Origin: Enterococcus_I eurekensis
GTDB taxonomy: Bacteria; Bacillota; Bacilli; Lactobacillales; Enterococcaceae
Length of the DNA: 64,000 nucleotides
Direction of reading: 5' to 3'
NCBI RefSeq assembly: GCF_042654605.1
Contig: NZ_JBHSGT010000054.1
Coordinates: 62,001 to 126,000 of the forward strand
Shown here: piece by piece, positions 61,546 through 64,000 of the stretch
How the letters are laid out: every line of letters begins with the position of its first letter
How positions within the stretch are numbered: position 1 is the first letter of the stretch
The notes under the pieces: generated by a model
The model's input: the letters and a program-made list of their open reading frames with translations, nothing else
Told to the model about the DNA's origin: nothing
Database searches by the model: none
Made by a program: the position numbers and the translations under genes

Positions 61546-62499
61546 ATGAACCTTAAAGTATTTTTGGAGTTAGTTGAAATTCGCACAAAAATTGCGAGTC
61601 TCTTTCCTTTTTTGACTGCGATTGTTTTTTCGTTGACGTATTTTAAAGAAGGAAATTTTTGGAACACCGTCTTATTTTTTATTGGGATGCTTGTTTTTGA
61701 TATGACCACCACCGCAATTAATAATTTAATGGATTATCAAAAAGCCAAATCGGAAACGTATAAATATGAGAACAATGTCATTGGAAAAGAAGGGCTCGAT
61801 CCTAAAAAAGTTGGCTATTTAATTTTAAGTATGCTAGTTTTCACTTTATTAATTGGTCTCATTCTAAGTTTAAAAACGGGCTGGTTACTACTTGTGATGG
61901 GTGGCGTTGTTTGTTTTATTGGGATTTTTTATACATTTGGTCCGATCCCACTGTCGCGGATGCCGTTAGGTGAAATTTTTAGTGGGGTAACGATGGGGTT
62001 AGGAATTTTTGCGATTACGGTCTATATTAATACACCTTTACAGAAAGTTTTTTACTTAGTGATTGATTTTAAAGAAGGCCTTTTTGCACTGACGGGAAAT
62101 TTTTGGGGCGTGGCAGCTATTTTTCTCGCTTCATTACCATTAATTTTCACCATTGCAAACTTAATGTTAGCAAATAATTTACGTGACTTAGAAGCTGATA
62201 TTGAGAACCATCGTTATACATTAGTGTATTATATTGGAAGAGACGTAGGAATTATCTTATTCCAAACACTGATGTATAGTAGTTATGTAGCGATTTTATT
62301 AGGCTTAATCTTGGGTGTCTTTGAATGGCCGATTTTAATTGTCTTAGCGACCTTGCCAAAAATTCGTAAAAATTTAAAAGAACACAAAGAAAGCTTACCG
62401 CATCCAAGAAGTTTTGGTTACGGAATTAAGAATTTGGTTTTATTTAATAGTACGTATTTCTTAGGGTTACTCTTAACGCTCCTTTGGCAACAATTTTAA
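61546..62499 (+). CDS. dmkA: DHNA polyprenyltransferase DmkA (UbiA family)
   Basis: UbiA-superfamily membrane enzyme of 317 residues with about nine helices that prenylates 1,4-dihydroxy-2-naphthoate. Its product is the demethylmenaquinone used for extracellular electron transfer. Asp-rich motifs are NNLMDYQKAKSE and NLRDLEADIENHR. It resembles MenA; in this locus it is the dedicated second copy. The allyl donor comes from DmkB. Confidence 0.92.
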   Translation: MNLKVFLELVEIRTKIASLFPFLTAIVFSLTYFKEGNFWNTVLFFIGMLVFDMTTTAINNLMDYQKAKSETYKYENNVIGKEGLDPKKVGYLILSMLVFTLLIGLILSLKTGWLLLVMGGVVCFIGIFYTFGPIPLSRMPLGEIFSGVTMGLGIFAITVYINTPLQKVFYLVIDFKEGLFALTGNFWGVAAIFLASLPLIFTIANLMLANNLRDLEADIENHRYTLVYYIGRDVGIILFQTLMYSSYVAILLGLILGVFEWPILIVLATLPKIRKNLKEHKESLPHPRSFGYGIKNLVLFNSTYFLGLLLTLLWQQF

Positions 62500-62504
62500 A
62501 ATTA

Positions 62505-62551
62505 AAACTTCTCTTTCGTCATAAGTAGTGACAAAAGAGAAGTTTTTTTAT
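62505..62551. terminator. Bidirectional terminator between dmkA and birA
   Basis: AAAACTTCTCTTT-GTCA pairs with TGAC-AAAGAGAAGTTTT, with T-runs on both strands. Confidence 0.93.
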
Positions 62552-63531
62552 TTTAGCTGTTTGCCGTCAATCGCACTTAAACTGATTTCGCCAGAGGAAA
62601 GGGTCATTTCACCCGCTGTGGTTTGTACGATCAGCTCACCTGCATCTGAAATACGTAAGGCTTTCCCGCTGTAAGTTATGCCACGTTGAGTAAAGCTCAC
62701 GATTTTTCCGATGACAAAAGACTTATTTCGATAGTAATCTAAATACGTAGTGTCGGGTAGACCGTCAAGTAGCTCAAAAAAATTACGCCAAATTTTTTGA
62801 ATCAATTCATTACGAGTGATGGTCGGTGCACCTTTGGGGAATAAAGAGCTAGCAATGGTTTGTAACTCCTCAGGAAATTGTTCGTTTGGAATGGCGAAGT
62901 TTAAGCCAATACCAATCGTAACATGGGAAATTTGCCCTGTTTCAAAATCGCTCATCGCTTCAGATAAAATTCCACAAACTTTTTTACCATTAAGAAAGAT
63001 ATCGTTAACCCACTTAATGCTACAAGTTTTTCCAGTCACTTCATCAATCGCTGAAGCGACGGCAACTGCTGTCAATAAAGTATATTGGGGCAACTCTTCA
63101 AATGTTCGATTCGGTTCGAGTAAGAGGGTCATATAAATTTGACCTCCCGGTGAAAAGAACGAGCGACCATAACGCCCTCGGCCACCGGTTTGTGTCTCTG
63201 TTAAAAATAACGCAGGTGTCGCTTGATGGTTCATTCCTGCTACTTTGGCAGCGTTCATTGTTGAATCGATTTGTTTTTCAATAAAAATGTTTTCAGCTAA
63301 CAGAGCATCAAAAGCAATTTCTTCAGCTTCTAGAACATTAGAAGAGAGAAAGCGATACCCATTGGCTAAATGTTCAATTTGGTAACCAAGTTTTTCTAGA
63401 TCGCGAATGGATTTCCAAATCGCCGTTCGTGAAACCTTTAGTTCTTTGGCTAAGGATTCCCCTGAAACGATGGCCTTAGATTGCTTTAATAATGCAAGGA
63501 TTTTGTATTTGGTTCCTCTCAAAGAAATCAC
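62548..63531 (-). CDS. birA: Biotin-protein ligase / biotin operon repressor BirA
   Basis: Protein of 327 residues with an N-terminal winged helix (KILALLKQSKAIVSGESLAKELKVSRTAIWKSIRDLEKLGY) and a ligase domain with biotinyl-AMP loop GGRGRYGRSFFSPGGQIY and lysine motif SIKWVNDIFLNGKKVCGIL. A C-terminal SH3-like domain ends it. It biotinylates carboxylases and probably represses biotin genes. A GGAGTGA ribosome binding site lies before the ATG. Confidence 0.95.
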   Translation of the reverse strand: MISLRGTKYKILALLKQSKAIVSGESLAKELKVSRTAIWKSIRDLEKLGYQIEHLANGYRFLSSNVLEAEEIAFDALLAENIFIEKQIDSTMNAAKVAGMNHQATPALFLTETQTGGRGRYGRSFFSPGGQIYMTLLLEPNRTFEELPQYTLLTAVAVASAIDEVTGKTCSIKWVNDIFLNGKKVCGILSEAMSDFETGQISHVTIGIGLNFAIPNEQFPEELQTIASSLFPKGAPTITRNELIQKIWRNFFELLDGLPDTTYLDYYRNKSFVIGKIVSFTQRGITYSGKALRISDAGELIVQTTAGEMTLSSGEISLSAIDGKQLK

Positions 63532-63610
63532 TCCTTTAAAAAATGTGTATGTTAGTAAGTATAAAAGGTTTTGTACATGTAAACAAGCTTGAAAATATCA
63601 AGAAAACCAC

Positions 63611-63639
63611 TTGACGGATGAATGAAGGCTGTGTATAAT
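63611..63639 (+). promoter_or_regulatory. rpoB promoter
   Basis: TTGACG (63611-63616), 17 bp, TATAAT (63634-63639); near-consensus and strong. Confidence 0.8.
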
Positions 63640-63645
63640 AAGGAG

Positions 63646-63873
63646 ATGCAAAAACTATCTAAAAAAACGAGCAGAAACGAAATATTGTCCGTTTCGGCGA
63701 GGAAATAAGGAACAAAAGTAGTTACTTCAGCACAAGCTGTCGCTATTTTTGGTTTTTTTTTGCTCAAAAGCCGCAAAAAATGTTCGTCGTCACATAAATT
63801 TAATTTATGTAACACAAAAGAAACAATGCAAAAGATAGCTATTTTGGCAGATTTTTTTAGAGGGGTGAAGAGC
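63646..63873 (+). other. Long rpoB leader
   Basis: About 228 transcribed bases without an ORF before rpoB. Possible hairpins include GAAACG/CGTTTC (about 63674-63696) and ACATAAATT/AATTTATGT (about 63793-63811). It may carry attenuation or autogenous control of the rpoBC operon; no known riboswitch is recognised. Confidence 0.5.
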
Positions 63874-64000
63874 TTGGCTGGACACGTAGTAAAGTACGGA
63901 AAGCACCGCGAACGTAGAAGTTTCGCAAGAATCAGTGAAGTATTGGAATTACCAAACTTAATTGAGATTCAAACAGACTCTTATCAATGGTTTTTAGATG
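63874..64000 (+). CDS. rpoB: RNA polymerase beta subunit, N-terminal start (truncated by window)
   Basis: Forty-two codons to the window end. TTG 63874 behind GAGGGGTGAAG reads (M)AGHVVKYGKHRERRSFARI then SEVLELPNLIEIQTDSYQWF, the RpoB N-terminus as found in enterococci. Catalytic core subunit of transcription. It starts with TTG, which many gene finders miss at contig ends. Confidence 0.95.
   Translation, partial: MAGHVVKYGKHRERRSFARISEVLELPNLIEIQTDSYQWFLD

Noticed and set aside
55017..62499. The electron-transfer locus as a previously undescribed system.
   Set aside because: Gene set and order match the published flavin-based extracellular electron transfer locus of Listeria and Enterococcus.
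63552..63815. An 87-codon minus-strand frame upstream of birA.
   Set aside because: It covers the rpoB promoter and leader, has no ribosome binding site and looks like chance in AT-rich DNA.
1..64000. CRISPR arrays, tRNA or rRNA genes, complete insertion sequences and prophage genes.
   Set aside because: I looked for regular spaced repeats, cloverleaf-like stretches, transposases, integrases and phage structural genes and found none I could support.

Overview
The window is AT-rich Gram-positive (Firmicutes) chromosome. Gene content and order point to an enterococcus or a close relative in the Enterococcaceae. Supporting features are a cysS-mrnC-rlmB-rae1-sigma cluster, veg, an AdcC-type zinc transporter ATPase, an L. 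lactis/Enterococcus-style trehalose-6-phosphate phosphorylase with beta-phosphoglucomutase, an EfrAB-like ABC pair, the yicC-gmk-rpoZ-priA-def-fmt-rsmB-stp-prkC cluster, a flavin-based extracellular electron transfer locus, and an rpoB N-terminus typical of enterococci. The species cannot be fixed from the sequence alone. I saw no tRNA, rRNA, CRISPR array, intact insertion sequence or prophage. The window is almost entirely core chromosome.

Layout. 1-3.4 kb: the end of cysS, RNA maturation genes (mrnC, rlmB, rae1), a SigH-like sigma factor behind an unusual terminator-like leader, and veg. 3.6-6.9 kb: ribose regulator and ribose uptake/phosphorylation operon (rbsR, rbsK, rbsD, rbsU). 7-16 kb: mscL, a paired M16 peptidase operon, rodZ, pgsA, cinA, recA with an SOS box, and rny. 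16-21.4 kb: a trehalose locus in which trePP-pgmB-treR look intact but the divergent PTS permease gene has lost its 5' half. 21.7-28.9 kb: ispE, Zur-box-controlled adcACB, purR, glmU, prs. 29-36 kb: a cyclase-family hydrolase, a heterodimeric ABC exporter, TPP-riboswitch-controlled thiT, an unrecognised 255-residue protein gene, and a class A sortase. 36-46.6 kb: yicC, gmk, rpoZ, priA, def, fmt, rsmB, stp, prkC, largely overlapping or tightly spaced. 46.7-47.3 kb: a 650 bp orphan stretch of operators and hairpins. 47.4-54.8 kb: ctsR-clpC, two U32 tRNA-modification proteins, a GNAT acetyltransferase and glutathione reductase. 55-62.5 kb: the electron-transfer locus (dmkB, eetB, eetA, ndh-type NADH dehydrogenase, pplA, fmnB, dmkA). 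62.5-64 kb: birA and the start of rpoB.

The most system-like region is 55.0-62.5 kb. The type II NADH dehydrogenase passes electrons to a demethylmenaquinone pool made with DmkA and DmkB. EetA/EetB pass them across the membrane. The lipoprotein PplA, flavinylated by FmnB, delivers them outside. This system is already described in Listeria and Enterococcus, so I report it as known biology. Less explained are the four TTGTGA/TCACAA half-sites between its divergent promoters, a family of long hairpin repeats (54.8-55.0 kb and 21.4 kb), the terminator that contains the sigma-factor ribosome binding site, the 5'-deleted trehalose permease and the orphan regulatory stretch at 46.7-47.3 kb.
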